Shown here in pieces: positions 46,628-56,160 of a stretch of 64,000 nt of DNA (within the stretch, counting starts at the first letter, position 1; every line of letters starts with the position of its first letter). The stretch is from Mycobacterium asiaticum DSM 44297. Its GTDB lineage: Bacteria; Actinomycetota; Actinomycetes; Mycobacteriales; Mycobacteriaceae. The DNA lies in NCBI RefSeq assembly GCF_000613245.1, contig NZ_HG964936.1, positions 1,454,815 through 1,518,814 of the forward strand, read 5' to 3'. The notes under the pieces were generated by a model. That model was not told the origin of the DNA. It ran no database searches and was given only the letters and a program-made list of their open reading frames with translations. The position numbers and the translations under genes were made by a program.

Positions 46628-47337
46628 CCCGCAAGCGGCTTTGGTGGCTGGCCGCAGTAGCGACGCTGGCCCTGGTGGTCGCCTACCAGACCGTCGGCTC
46701 GACGGTGACCAGGCACGCCGACGAGTTCGCCGCCCGGGCAGACATCCCGACCGTGCAGCCCGGGGTCGACGTGCTCGCCGGTGTCGCGGTGGTGCCGCGG
46801 CGCAACCATCGTTTCGACTACCGTCGCTCGGCGTTCGGGGACGCCTGGGACGACAACAACGATGCGCCGTTGGGGCACAACGGTTGTGACACCCGCGACG
46901 ACATCCTGGCCCGCGATCTCGTCGACGTCACCTTCGTTTTCACCAAGCGCTGTCCCAACGCGGTGGCGACCGGCACTCTGCACGACCCCTACACGAACGC
47001 GGTCATCGCCTTCCAGCGCGGTGCCAAGATCGGCGAAGCAGTGCAGATCGACCACATCGTGCCCCTGGCGTACGCCTGGGACATGGCCGCGGCGAGTTGG
47101 CCGGCCCGGCTGCGGGTGAAGTTCGCCAACGACCCGGGCAACCTGCTGGCCGTGCAGGGGCAGGCCAACCAGGACAAGGGCGATTCCCCACCGGCGCAGT
47201 GGATGCCACCCAACGGAGCGTTCGCGTGCCAGTACGCGATGCAGTTCATCGCCGTGATGCGCGGCTACGCGCTGCCGCTCGACCAGGCCTCCGCCGACGT
47301 GCTTCGCCAGGCCGCAGGCACCTGCCCGCCGGCCTGA
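46624..47337 (+). CDS. exported HNH nuclease-like protein (Rv2972c-like, DUF1524)
   Basis: 237 residues. An N-terminal hydrophobic anchor or signal segment (about 5-24, LWWLAAVATLALVVAYQTVG) is followed by an extracytoplasmic HNH domain. Its nuclease motif is EAVQIDHIVPLAYAWDMAAA (about 139-158) with the Asp-His-Ile pair, and NDPGNLLAVQGQANQDKGD supplies the Asn and downstream residues. Four further Cys residues could form disulfides outside the cell. Family members are putative secreted nucleases; activity is inferred. The GTG overlaps the recG stop, so it is coupled to a repair helicase although its product is exported. Confidence 0.85.
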   Translation: MTRKRLWWLAAVATLALVVAYQTVGSTVTRHADEFAARADIPTVQPGVDVLAGVAVVPRRNHRFDYRRSAFGDAWDDNNDAPLGHNGCDTRDDILARDLVDVTFVFTKRCPNAVATGTLHDPYTNAVIAFQRGAKIGEAVQIDHIVPLAYAWDMAAASWPARLRVKFANDPGNLLAVQGQANQDKGDSPPAQWMPPNGAFACQYAMQFIAVMRGYALPLDQASADVLRQAAGTCPPA

Positions 47338-47354
47338 CTCGCAGCGAAGCGCCG

Positions 47355-48200
47355 CTAGCTGCCGGCGTAGGTCAGCGGGTCCGGGCGCAGCCGGGTCCCG
47401 TCATTTAGCCCGTTGAGCGCATCCACGTGCTCCGCCGCCAATTCGAAATCGAAGATGTCCAGGTTGCCGGCAATGTGCTCGGGCTTTGCGGAGCGGAACA
47501 CCACCGAGTTGCCCAGCTGCACGTTCCACCGCAGCAGCACCTGTGCCGGCGTCTTGCCGTATTCACCGGCGACCGAGGTGACCGCCGGGTTGTCGTTCAG
47601 TTTGCCCAGGGCCAACGGCGTGTAGGACTGGGTGACGACTTCGTGCTGGGCGTTCGACTTGCGCAGCTCGTCTTGGTTCAGCAGCGGATGCAGCTCGATC
47701 TGATTGACCGCAGGGGTGACGAAGGTCAGGTCGATGACCATCGACAGGTGCTCTTCGGTGAAGTTGGACACCCCGATGGAACGGGCAAGTCCATCACCGC
47801 GGGACTGGATCAAGCCGCCGAACGAGTCCACGTACTTGCCCACCGTGGGTGCCGGCCAGTGGATCAGATAGAGGTCGACGTAATCCAGGCCGAGGCGCTC
47901 CAGGCTGGCCTTGCAGGCGTCTTGCGATGCGGCGAAACCCTGGTCCTCGGTGGCCAGCTTGGTGGTGACGAACAATTCCGCGCGGGGAATGCCGGACGCC
48001 GCGATCGCACGCCCCACCGCGGCCTCGTTGCCGTAGGCGGCGGCGGTGTCGATGAGCCGGCAACCGGCCTCCAGCGCGGCGGACACCGCCCGTTCGGTCT
48101 CGTCTTCCGACAATTCGGCGACGCCCAGCCCTAAAACCGGAATCGTGTTCTCGTCATTGAGGGCAATGGACGGTATGTCGGCGCCCGACTCGCCAGTCAC
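47355..48200 (-). CDS. aldo/keto reductase, copy 1 (Rv2971-like)
   Basis: 281-residue TIM-barrel NADPH-dependent reductase. It starts near [20 protein letters not shown] and has [21 protein letters not shown] with catalytic Asp and Tyr (about 52-72), [13 protein letters not shown] with the Lys, [10 protein letters not shown] with the His and [12 protein letters not shown]. It belongs to AKR5-type reductases; the M. tuberculosis orthologue reduces methylglyoxal-type dicarbonyls. It lies ten nt from its paralogue on the same strand. Confidence 0.9.
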   Translation of the reverse strand: MTGESGADIPSIALNDENTIPVLGLGVAELSEDETERAVSAALEAGCRLIDTAAAYGNEAAVGRAIAASGIPRAELFVTTKLATEDQGFAASQDACKASLERLGLDYVDLYLIHWPAPTVGKYVDSFGGLIQSRGDGLARSIGVSNFTEEHLSMVIDLTFVTPAVNQIELHPLLNQDELRKSNAQHEVVTQSYTPLALGKLNDNPAVTSVAGEYGKTPAQVLLRWNVQLGNSVVFRSAKPEHIAGNLDIFDFELAAEHVDALNGLNDGTRLRPDPLTYAGS

Positions 48201-48210
48201 GTGGTCTCAC

Positions 48211-49053
48211 CTACCTGGTTGAAGTGAAAGTTCTCGGATCAGGACCAAGCCGCGTTCCGTCGTCCAGCGAGGAGATCGACGCCATTTCACTGGCACTGAG
48301 TTCGAAATCGAACACGTCGAAGTTGCTCGCAATCCGCGCGGGGTTAACCGACTTGGGAATCACGATATTACCGAGTTGGATATGCCATCTGATCAACACC
48401 TGCGCTGGTGTCCGGCTGTGATCTTCGGCGACGGCGGTGACGGTTGGGTGGCTCAGCAGCGATCCGCGCCCCAGCGGAGACCACGCTTCGGTGGCAATAC
48501 CCAGGTGGGCGTGCACTTCTCGCAGCTCCTGTTGCGTAAGCCGTGGATGCAACTCGATCTGATTGACCGTCGGAACGATTCCCGTCGCGTCGATCAGAAC
48601 CATCAGGTGCTCGGGCTCGAAATTGCTGACCCCGACGGATTTGACCCGGCCCTGATCGCGCAGGCTCGCAAACGCCTTGAAGGAGTCCACAAATTTGTTC
48701 AGCTGCGGCTGCGGCCAATGAATCAGGTACAGGTCGAGATAATCCAGCCCGAGACGGTCCATGCTGGCGTCGAACGCCCGTAACGTGCTGTCGTAGCCCT
48801 GGTCCGGATTCGCCAGTTTGGTCACGACGTAGAGTTGGTCGCGGGGCACGTCGGAGTTGGCGAGCGCGCGCCCGGTCTCCCGTTCGTTTAGGTAGGCCGC
48901 CGCGGTGTCAATATGCCGATAGCCGGCGCGCAGTGCGGCACTGACCGCCTGCTCGGTATCCGTCGGTTCGATCTTGAAGACGCCGAGGCCGATGACGGGA
49001 ATCGAATTGCCGTCGTTTAGCGTGACGAGGGTTTTTTCAAGGGAGCGGCCCAT
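48211..49053 (-). CDS. aldo/keto reductase, copy 2
   Basis: 280 residues from ATG 49053 (MGRSLEKTLVTLNDGNSIPV); the frame continues 100 codons over lipN but that is a shadow. The same AKR catalytic set as copy 1: [45 protein letters not shown] and KSVGVSNFEPEHLMV. The cofactor site IVIPKSVNPARIASN is near the C-terminus. The pair is a tandem duplication. Its ATG lies on the same CATG as the divergent lipN ATG, so neither gene has an independent leader. Substrate unknown. Confidence 0.9.
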   Translation of the reverse strand: MGRSLEKTLVTLNDGNSIPVIGLGVFKIEPTDTEQAVSAALRAGYRHIDTAAAYLNERETGRALANSDVPRDQLYVVTKLANPDQGYDSTLRAFDASMDRLGLDYLDLYLIHWPQPQLNKFVDSFKAFASLRDQGRVKSVGVSNFEPEHLMVLIDATGIVPTVNQIELHPRLTQQELREVHAHLGIATEAWSPLGRGSLLSHPTVTAVAEDHSRTPAQVLIRWHIQLGNIVIPKSVNPARIASNFDVFDFELSASEMASISSLDDGTRLGPDPRTFTSTR

Positions 49054-50173
49054 GACGAAAAGTCTGCCAGGCGCGGCGGAAGTCCAATCCGGAGCGACGC
49101 GCGCACCGATCGGGTGGATGACTCGCGTCCAGAACACCGTCACAGGTGCCGGCGTGAAGGTCATTCCGCTGATTCCGTCGGCCGCCAAGCGGCTGCTGAC
49201 CCGGGGCCGCTCGGTGATCATCGACGGCAACACCCTGGATCCGACGTTGCAACTGATGCTGACCGGCCTGCGCGCCGTCGGCATCGACGGCCTGGTGGTC
49301 GACGACGATCCCAGCACCTCCCGCGACCTGATGCACCAGAACATGGTGGACATGCCAGGTCCGCAGATCCACGTCGAGGTGAGGGAGCTGTCGCTGGCCG
49401 GACCGGCGGGAGACCTGCGGGCACGGCACTACCGGCCGACCGAGGGCGCCGACGGTGCGCCGTTGCTGGTCTTCTATCACGGCGGCGGCTGGGTGATCGG
49501 CGATTTGGACACCCACGACGCGCTTTGCCGCCTGACCAGCCGCGACGCGGGCATCCACGTCCTGTCCGTCGATTACCGGTTGGCGCCGGAGCATCCGGCA
49601 CCGGCGGCGATCGAGGACGCCTATGCCGCCTTCACATGGGCCAGCGAACACGCCGCCGAACTCGGCGCGGCGCCCGGGCGGGTTGCCGTCGGCGGGGACA
49701 GCGCGGGCGGCAACCTGGCGGCCGTCGTGAGCCAACTGGCCCGGGACAGCGGTGGTCCGGCGCCGGTGCTGCAGTGGCTGCTCTACCCGCGCACCGACTT
49801 CACCGCGCAAACCCGGTCGCTGAGCCTGTTTGCGCGCGGGTTCCTGCTGACCAAGCGCGACATCGACTGGTTCACCGCGCAGTACCTGCGCAAGTCCGAG
49901 ATCGATCTGACCGATCCTCAGGTGTCGCCCGCGCTGGCTGAGTCGTTGGCCGGGTTGGCGCCCGCCCTGATCGCGGTCGCCGGGTTCGATCCGCTACGCG
50001 ACGAGGGACAGGACTACGCGACCGCGCTGCGGGCCGCCGGTACCGCCGTGGACCTGCGCTACCTGGGCTCGCTGACGCACGGCTTCGCGAACCTGTTCCA
50101 GCTCGGCGGTGGCAGCGCCGCGGGAACAAAGGAGCTGATCTCGGCGCTGCGTGCGCACCTGAGCCGGTGCTGA
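49052..50173 (+). CDS. lipN: HSL-family lipase/esterase LipN
   Basis: 373 residues from ATG 49052 (MTKSLPGAAEVQ), which matches the tuberculosis start I recall and has AAGGGAG upstream at 49039-49045. Hormone-sensitive-lipase fold with a helical cap: oxyanion motif VFYHGGGWVIGD (about 141-152), nucleophile VGGDSAGGNLAAV (about 212-224), AGFDPLRDEGQDYA and the His in LTHGFANLF. The M. tuberculosis enzyme hydrolyses short acyl esters. The start overlaps that of the divergent aldo/keto reductase. Confidence 0.9.
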   Translation: MTKSLPGAAEVQSGATRAPIGWMTRVQNTVTGAGVKVIPLIPSAAKRLLTRGRSVIIDGNTLDPTLQLMLTGLRAVGIDGLVVDDDPSTSRDLMHQNMVDMPGPQIHVEVRELSLAGPAGDLRARHYRPTEGADGAPLLVFYHGGGWVIGDLDTHDALCRLTSRDAGIHVLSVDYRLAPEHPAPAAIEDAYAAFTWASEHAAELGAAPGRVAVGGDSAGGNLAAVVSQLARDSGGPAPVLQWLLYPRTDFTAQTRSLSLFARGFLLTKRDIDWFTAQYLRKSEIDLTDPQVSPALAESLAGLAPALIAVAGFDPLRDEGQDYATALRAAGTAVDLRYLGSLTHGFANLFQLGGGSAAGTKELISALRAHLSRC

Positions 50174-50241
50174 CCGGCCTTCACCAGTGCCGTCGGTACT
50201 CTAGAGGCGCCTGAACCCCGCCCGGGGTACAGCCAACACAC

Positions 50242-51009
50242 GTGAGGATCACTGTGGCCGACAAACCCAAGCGCCCAGCGCGACTCGACCTGCAGTCCGG
50301 CGACGGCAAGTTCGGCCGGCTCATTCAGATCGGCGGCACCGCGGTGATCGTGATCTTCGCGGCCGTGCTGGTGTTCTACATCGTCAACTCGAACCACAAG
50401 AAGGCCGTCGGGGGCCAAGAGGGTGCGGTCCGGGTGTCGTCGAGCAAGTTGGTCACCGACGCCGGCAAGCCCAAGGCTTTGGTGTCGTTCTACGAGGACT
50501 TCCTGTGCCCGGCCTGCGGCAACTTCGAGCGCGGTTTCGGTCCGACGATCTCCAAACTCATCGACATCGGCGCGATCGAAGCCGACTACTCCATGGTGAC
50601 CATCCTGGACAGCCCGCGCACGGACAACTACTCCTCACGCGCGGCCGCGGCGGCCTACTGCGTCGCCGACGAGTCCATCGAGGCGTTCCGGCGTTTCCAT
50701 TCGGCGCTGTACAGCGAAGGCATCCAGCCGTCGGAGACCGGAACGAAATTCCCCGACAACGCCCGGCTGATAGAACTCGCGCGCCAGGCCGGCGCAGCGG
50801 GGAAGGTGCCCGACTGCATCAACAGCGGCAAGTACATCTCCAAGGTCACCGGTCTCGCGGGGGCCAACAACATCCGCGCAACCCCGACGGTCAAGATCAA
50901 CGGGCAGGAATACGAGTGGTCGACACCCGATGCGCTGGTCGCCAAGATCAGGGACATCGTCGGCAACATTCCCGGGATGGACGACGCCGCGGCTACCGCG
51001 AAGAGCTGA
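50242..51009 (+). CDS. DsbA-like membrane-anchored thiol oxidoreductase (Rv2969c-like)
   Basis: 255 residues, the length of the M. tuberculosis protein. One membrane segment near the N-terminus (about 28-50, LIQIGGTAVIVIFAAVLVFY) leaves the rest outside. A thioredoxin-fold domain carries the active site FLCPACGNFERG (about 90-101), with CPAC. A second Cys pair lies in AAYCVADES and PDCINSG, and IRATPTVKINGQEY holds the cis-Pro. It introduces disulfides into exported proteins and is re-oxidised by VKOR, which is encoded 4 nt downstream. Confidence 0.92.
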   Translation: MRITVADKPKRPARLDLQSGDGKFGRLIQIGGTAVIVIFAAVLVFYIVNSNHKKAVGGQEGAVRVSSSKLVTDAGKPKALVSFYEDFLCPACGNFERGFGPTISKLIDIGAIEADYSMVTILDSPRTDNYSSRAAAAAYCVADESIEAFRRFHSALYSEGIQPSETGTKFPDNARLIELARQAGAAGKVPDCINSGKYISKVTGLAGANNIRATPTVKINGQEYEWSTPDALVAKIRDIVGNIPGMDDAAATAKS

Positions 51010-51013
51010 CCGC

Positions 51014-51631
51014 GTGTCGGCTGACCCTGCCCCCGAAACGGCCCCTGAAACCGACCTCTGGGTGCCGGCCCGCAGCGCGTGGTGGGTGCTGATCGCCGGC
51101 GCGATCGGACTGCTTTCCTCGATCACGCTGACGGTCGAAAAGATCGAACTGCTGCGGAACCCGTCCTATGTTCCGTCATGCAACATCAACCCGATCGTTT
51201 CGTGCGGTTCGGTGATGGTGACGCCGCAGGCATCGCTGTTCGGCTTCCCCAACCCGCTGCTCGGCATCGCGGGCTTCACCGTGGTGGTGGTCACCGGCGT
51301 GCTGGCCGTGACGAAAGTGCCGTTGCCCCGGTGGTATTGGGTGGGACTGGCCGTCGGAGTGTTGCTCGGCACCGTCTTTGTGCACTGGCTGATTTACCAG
51401 AGCCTGTACCGCATCGGGGCCCTGTGCCCGTACTGCATGGTGGTATGGGCCGTCACCATCACGTTGTTGGTGGTGGTGTTGTCCGTGCTGGTGCGGCCGG
51501 TGATCCGGGATCGGACGGCGGTGCGGCTGCTCTTCTCGTGGCGGTGGTCGCTCGTCACGTTCTGGTTCACCGCGGTGATCCTGCTGATCATGGCCCGCTT
51601 CTGGAATTATTGGTCGACACTTCTAAGTTAG
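51014..51631 (+). CDS. vitamin K epoxide reductase family protein (DsbB-type)
   Basis: 205 residues from GTG 51014. About five hydrophobic helices. The loop Cys pair is in PSCNINPIVSCGSVM (about 54-68), and the quinone-proximal CxxC is in IGALCPYCMVVWAV (about 135-148). VKOR replaces DsbB in mycobacteria, passing electrons from the DsbA-like partner to menaquinone. The gene is four nt after the dsbA-like gene and nine nt before pyc. Orthologue of Rv2968c. Confidence 0.92.
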   Translation: MSADPAPETAPETDLWVPARSAWWVLIAGAIGLLSSITLTVEKIELLRNPSYVPSCNINPIVSCGSVMVTPQASLFGFPNPLLGIAGFTVVVVTGVLAVTKVPLPRWYWVGLAVGVLLGTVFVHWLIYQSLYRIGALCPYCMVVWAVTITLLVVVLSVLVRPVIRDRTAVRLLFSWRWSLVTFWFTAVILLIMARFWNYWSTLLS

Positions 51632-51640
51632 GGGCCGGCC

Positions 51641-54600
51641 GTGTTCTCCAAAGTGCTGGTGGCCAACCGCGGCGAAATCGCCATCCGGGCGTTCCGCGCC
51701 GCCTACGAGCTGGGTATCGGCACCGTCGCCGTCTACTCGTACGAGGACCGCAACTCGCTGCACCGGACGAAGGCCGACGAGTCCTACCAGATCGGTGAAG
51801 TCGGCCATCCGGTGCGGGCGTATCTGTCGGTGGACGAGATCGTCGAAACGGCGCAGCGTTGTGGGGCCGACGCCGTCTATCCCGGCTACGGATTCCTCTC
51901 GGAGAACCCGCAATTGGCGGCGGCATGCGCGGCCGCGGGCATCATCTTCGTCGGGCCCGGCGCCGACGTGCTTGCGCTGACCGGCAACAAGTCCCGTGCC
52001 GTCGCCGCGGCGCGCGAAGCCGGACTGCCGGTCCTCGAGTCGTCGGCGCCCTCGGCTTCGGTGGACGACCTGGTGGCGGCGTCCGAAGACATGCAATTTC
52101 CGTTGTTTGTCAAGGCGGTCGCCGGCGGCGGCGGTCGCGGCATGCGCCGGGTCACCGACAGCGCCGCGCTGCCAGAAGCGATCGAGGCGGCCAGCCGGGA
52201 GGCCGAGTCCGCATTCGGGGATCCCACGGTGTATCTGGAACAGGCCGTGCTGCGACCGCGTCACATCGAGGTGCAGATCCTGGCCGACAACCACGGCAAC
52301 GTGATCCATCTTTATGAGCGGGACTGCAGCGTGCAGCGGCGTCATCAGAAGGTGATCGAACTGGCGCCCGCCCCGAACCTGCCCGCGGAATTGCGCGAGC
52401 GGATCTGCTCGGATGCGGTGGCTTTCGCACGCCATATCGGCTACAGCTGCGCCGGCACGGTCGAGTTCCTGCTGGACGAGAACGGCGCATACGTCTTCAT
52501 CGAGATGAACCCGCGGATTCAGGTGGAGCACACCGTCACCGAGGAGATCACCGACGTCGACCTGGTGTCCAGTCAGCTGCGGATCGCCTCGGGGGAGACG
52601 CTGGACAACCTCGGCTTGACGCAGGACGCCGTCCGCCCGCACGGCGCCGCGCTGCAATGCCGCATCACCACCGAGGATCCGGCCAACGGATTCCGGCCGG
52701 ATACCGGGCGGATCAGCGCGTTGCGCACGCCCGGCGGCGCGGGTATCCGGCTCGACGGCAGCACCAACCTCGGCGCCGAGATCTCCGCGCATTTCGACTC
52801 GATGCTGGTCAAGCTAACCTGCCGCGGGCGGGATTTCCCGACCGCGGTGAGCCGGGCCCGACGGGCCATGGCGGAGTTCCGGATCCGCGGCGTCTCGACG
52901 AATATCTCGTTCCTGCAAGCGGTTCTGGACGATCCGGACTTTCAGGCCGGTCACATCACCACCTCGTTCATCGACGACCGGCCGCAGTTGCTGACCGCGC
53001 GCACCTCGGCGGACCGCGGCACCAAGATCCTGAACTACCTGGCCGATATCACCGTCAATCAGCCGCACGGTGCGCGGCCGTCGACCGTGTATCCCCAGGA
53101 CAAGCTGCCCGAGGTCGACCGGGAGGCGGCGCCGCCGTCCGGCTCCAAGCAACGGCTGGTCGAGTTGGGCCCGGAGGGTTTTGCGCGGTGGCTGCGCGAG
53201 TCGCCGGCGGTCGGGGTCACCGACACCACCTTCCGCGACGCGCACCAGTCGCTGCTGGCCACCCGGGTGCGCACCAGCGGATTGATGATGGTCGCACCGT
53301 ATCTCGCGCGCACCATGCCGCAGTTGCTGTCGGTCGAATGTTGGGGTGGCGCAACCTATGACGTGGCGCTGCGGTTCCTCAAGGAGGACCCGTGGGAGCG
53401 GCTGGCCGCGCTGCGGGAAGCGATCCCCAACATCTGCCTGCAGATGCTGCTGCGGGGCCGAAACACGGTGGGGTACACGCCCTATCCGGAGATCGTCACG
53501 TCGTCGTTCGTCGAAGAGGCGACGGTCACCGGCATCGACATCTTCCGCATTTTCGACGCACTTAATAATCTCGACTCGATGCGGCCGGCCATCGACGCGG
53601 TACGCGAAACCGGTTCGGCGATAGCCGAAGTCGCGATGTGCTACACCGGGGACCTGTCCGATCCCGCGGAGCGCCTGTACACCCTGGACTACTATCTCCG
53701 GCTGGCCGAGGGGATCGTCGAAGCGGGTGCGCATGTGCTGGCGATCAAGGACATGGCCGGGCTGCTGCGGGCACCGGCCGCCCACACTCTGGTCAGCGCG
53801 CTGCGGAGCCGCTTCGACCTGCCGGTGCACGTGCACACCCACGAACACCCCGGGTGGGCAGCTGGGGAGCTACGTGGCGGCGTGGCAGGCCGGGGCGGAT
53901 GCGGTCGACGGCGCCTCGGCACCGATGGCGGGCACCACCAGCCAGCCCGCGCTGAGTTCGATCGTGGCCGCAGCCGCTCACACGCCGTATGACACCGGCT
54001 TGTCGCTGGCGGCGGTGTGCGCGCTGGAGCCCTACTGGGAAGCCTTGCGAAAGGTGTACGCGCCCTTCGAATCCGGGCTGCCCGGGCCGACAGGGCGGGT
54101 GTACCACCACGAGATCCCGGGCGGGCAGCTGTCCAACCTGCGGCAGCAGGCGATCGCGCTCGGACTGGGGGACCGGTTCGAGGAGATCGAAGAGGCATAT
54201 GCGGGCGCCGACCGGGTGCTGGGCCGGTTGATCAAGGTCACGCCATCGTCGAAGGTGGTGGGCGATCTCGCGCTGGCGTTGGTGGGTGCGCAGGTGAGCG
54301 CCGACGAATTCGCCGCCGAGCCGGCGCGATTGGACATCCCGGAATCGGTGCTGAGTTTCCTGCGCGGCGATCTGGGCGATCCGGCCGGAGGATGGCCGGA
54401 GCCGCTGCGGTCAGCCGCGCTGGCCGGCCGCGCTCCGGCCAAGCCGGATCCGGAGCTCAGCTCGGACGACGAGAACGCGTTGTCGGCGCCGGGGCCCAAA
54501 CGGCAGGCGGTGCTGAACAGGTTGTTGTTCCCCGGGCCGACAAAGGAATTCGAAGAGCATCGGGAAACCTACGGTGACACCTCGCAGTTATCGGCCAACC

Positions 54601-55049
54601 AGTTCTTTTACGGACTGCGCCAAGGCGAAGAGCACCGGGTGAAGCTGGAGCGCGGCGTCGAGTTGTTGATCGGGCTGGAGGCCATTTCCGAACCGGACGA
54701 GCGCGGTATGCGCACGGTGATGTGCATCATCAATGGTCAGTTGCGGCCGGTGCTGGTGCGCGATCGCAGCATCGCTAGTGCCGTTCCAGCGGCGGAGAAG
54801 GCTGACCGGGGCAACCCCGGGCACGTCGCGGCGCCCTTCGCCGGGGTGGTGACGGTGAGCGTGTCCGAGGGCGATGAGGTGAGCGCGGGGGACACGATTG
54901 CCACCATCGAGGCCATGAAGATGGAAGCTCCGATCACCGCGCCCAGTGAGGGCACCGTGGAGCGCGTGGCGGTATCAAGCACCGCTCAGGTAGAGGGTGG
55001 GGATCTGCTGGTGGTGTTGAGTTCGCCGCAGGCGGGTGGTAAGCCCTGA
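51641..55049 (+). pseudogene. pyc: pyruvate carboxylase, disrupted by a single frameshift
   Basis: Carboxylates pyruvate to oxaloacetate using biotin. Frame 1 (51641 to about 53840) gives the biotin carboxylase domain (VANRGEIAIRAFRAAYELG, VAGGGGRGMRRVTD, FIEMNPRIQVEHTVTEE) and most of the carboxyltransferase domain (TTFRDAHQSLLATRVR, MCYTGDLSDP, AIKDMAGLLRAPAAH). At 53841-53847 the sequence reads ACGAACA where ACGACA would preserve THDTPGGQLGSYVAAWQAG. The extra A shifts the reading to frame 2, which continues cleanly to 55049 with the PC tetramerisation part and biotinyl lysine EAMKMEAP. Total about 1,135 residues, normal. Either a sequencing error or a recent inactivation. Confidence 0.85.
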
Positions 55050-55600
55050 CCCGAATCATCGGCGGGGTGGCCGGCGGCCGGCGTCTCGCGGTCCCGCCGA
55101 AGGGGACCAGACCGACCACCGATCGGGTGCGCGAGTCGCTGTTCAACATCTTGACGGCGCGGCTGGATTGCACGGGTTTGGCCGTGCTGGATCTGTATGC
55201 AGGTTCGGGTGCGCTGGGGTTGGAGGCGCTTTCCCGCGGGGCCGCGTCGGCGCTGTTCGTCGAGTCCGACCCGCGCAGCGCGGCAGTGATAACCCGCAAT
55301 ATCAAGGCCGTGGATCTGCCGGGCGCCACGGTACGCAGAGGCATGGTGTCGACGGTGCTGGCCGGCGGGACGGCGGCGCCGGTGGACCTGGTGCTGGCCG
55401 ACCCGCCCTACGACGTCGATAGTGCGGAGATAAACGCTGTCCTTGTCGCGTTGAGTGCGCACGGCTGGGTGCGAGCGGGAACTGTTGCGGTGGTGGAGCG
55501 CGGTGTGGGGAGCCCGTGGCTGACTTGGCCGAGCGACTGGTCGGTGTGGCCCGAGCGGGTGTACGGCGACACCCGTCTGGAGCTGGCTGAACACGACTGA
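55046..55600 (+). CDS. rsmD: 16S rRNA (guanine966-N2)-methyltransferase
   Basis: 184 residues if started at CTG 55046, which overlaps the pyc stop (CTGA) and gives the conserved N-terminus [18 protein letters not shown]. The first orthodox start, GTG 55067, would remove the RIIGG strand. The methyltransferase motifs are intact: [12 protein letters not shown] (about 25-36), SAM motif [20 protein letters not shown] (about 46-65) and catalytic LADPPYDV (about 115). The gene precedes coaD, the normal bacterial pairing. Confidence 0.88.
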   Translation: MTRIIGGVAGGRRLAVPPKGTRPTTDRVRESLFNILTARLDCTGLAVLDLYAGSGALGLEALSRGAASALFVESDPRSAAVITRNIKAVDLPGATVRRGMVSTVLAGGTAAPVDLVLADPPYDVDSAEINAVLVALSAHGWVRAGTVAVVERGVGSPWLTWPSDWSVWPERVYGDTRLELAEHD

Positions 55601-55610
55601 GTGCCGGTGC

Positions 55611-55616
55611 TAGCGT
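55611..55616 (+). promoter_or_regulatory. -10 box TAGCGT before coaD leader ORF
   Basis: TAGCGT ends 8 nt before ATG 55625, allowing a near-leaderless transcript that begins with the 18-aa ORF and continues into coaD. Confidence 0.4.
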
Positions 55617-55624
55617 TTTCACCC

Positions 55625-55681
55625 ATGGGCGCCGCTCCTCCGCATCACTTCGTTCTGCATCGTCGCGGGCGCGGCCTATGA
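55625..55681 (+). CDS. 18-aa ORF coupled to coaD
   Basis: Encodes [18 protein letters not shown] and stops at 55679-55681, overlapping the coaD ATG (ATGA). It follows a -10 box by 8 nt, and coaD has no Shine-Dalgarno of its own, so ribosomes loading at this ORF may deliver translation to coaD. The peptide itself has no recognisable function. Confidence 0.4.
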   Translation: MGAAPPHHFVLHRRGRGL

Positions 55682-56157
55682 GCGGCGCGGTTTGTCCCGG
55701 GTCTTTCGACCCCGTCACCCTGGGCCACATCGACGTGTTCGAGCGCGCTGCCGCCCAATTCGACGAGGTGGTGGTGGCCATCCTGGTGAACCCCGCCAAA
55801 AAGGGCATGTTCGACCTCGACGAGCGGATCGCGATGATCGAGGAGTCGACGACGCATCTGCCCAACCTGAAGGTGAAGTCGGGCCAAGGTCTGGTCGTCG
55901 ACTTTGTCCGCTCTTGTGGGATGAACGCCATCGTCAAGGGTCTGCGCACCGGTACCGACTTCGAGTACGAGCTGCAGATGGCGCAGATGAACAAGCACGT
56001 GGCCGGTGTGGACACCTTCTTCGTGGCGACCGCCCCGCGCTATTCGTTCGTTTCGTCGTCGTTGGCCAAGGAGGTCGCGATGCTCGGCGGCGACGTGACT
56101 GAGCTGCTGCCCGAACCGGTGAACCGTCGACTGCGGGAACGGATCGCTGAGCGGTAG
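55678..56157 (+). CDS. coaD: phosphopantetheine adenylyltransferase
   Basis: 159 residues, normal length. Penultimate step of CoA synthesis: adenylates 4'-phosphopantetheine with ATP. The HxGH-type nucleotidyltransferase motif is in [20 protein letters not shown] (about 6-25). [36 protein letters not shown] and [20 protein letters not shown] contain the ATP-binding ISST-type loop. No Shine-Dalgarno is seen; translation is probably coupled to the upstream 18-aa ORF. Confidence 0.95.
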   Translation: MSGAVCPGSFDPVTLGHIDVFERAAAQFDEVVVAILVNPAKKGMFDLDERIAMIEESTTHLPNLKVKSGQGLVVDFVRSCGMNAIVKGLRTGTDFEYELQMAQMNKHVAGVDTFFVATAPRYSFVSSSLAKEVAMLGGDVTELLPEPVNRRLRERIAER

Positions 56158-56160
56158 CCA

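Noticed and set aside
53836-53850. Programmed ribosomal frameshifting in pyc
   Set aside because: No slippery heptamer or downstream pseudoknot is evident and the family is not known to use recoding; an indel is the simpler explanation.
51641-55049. Treating the pyruvate carboxylase halves as two separate genes
   Set aside because: The second frame has no start or Shine-Dalgarno at the junction, and a one-base change rejoins a continuous carboxyltransferase domain.
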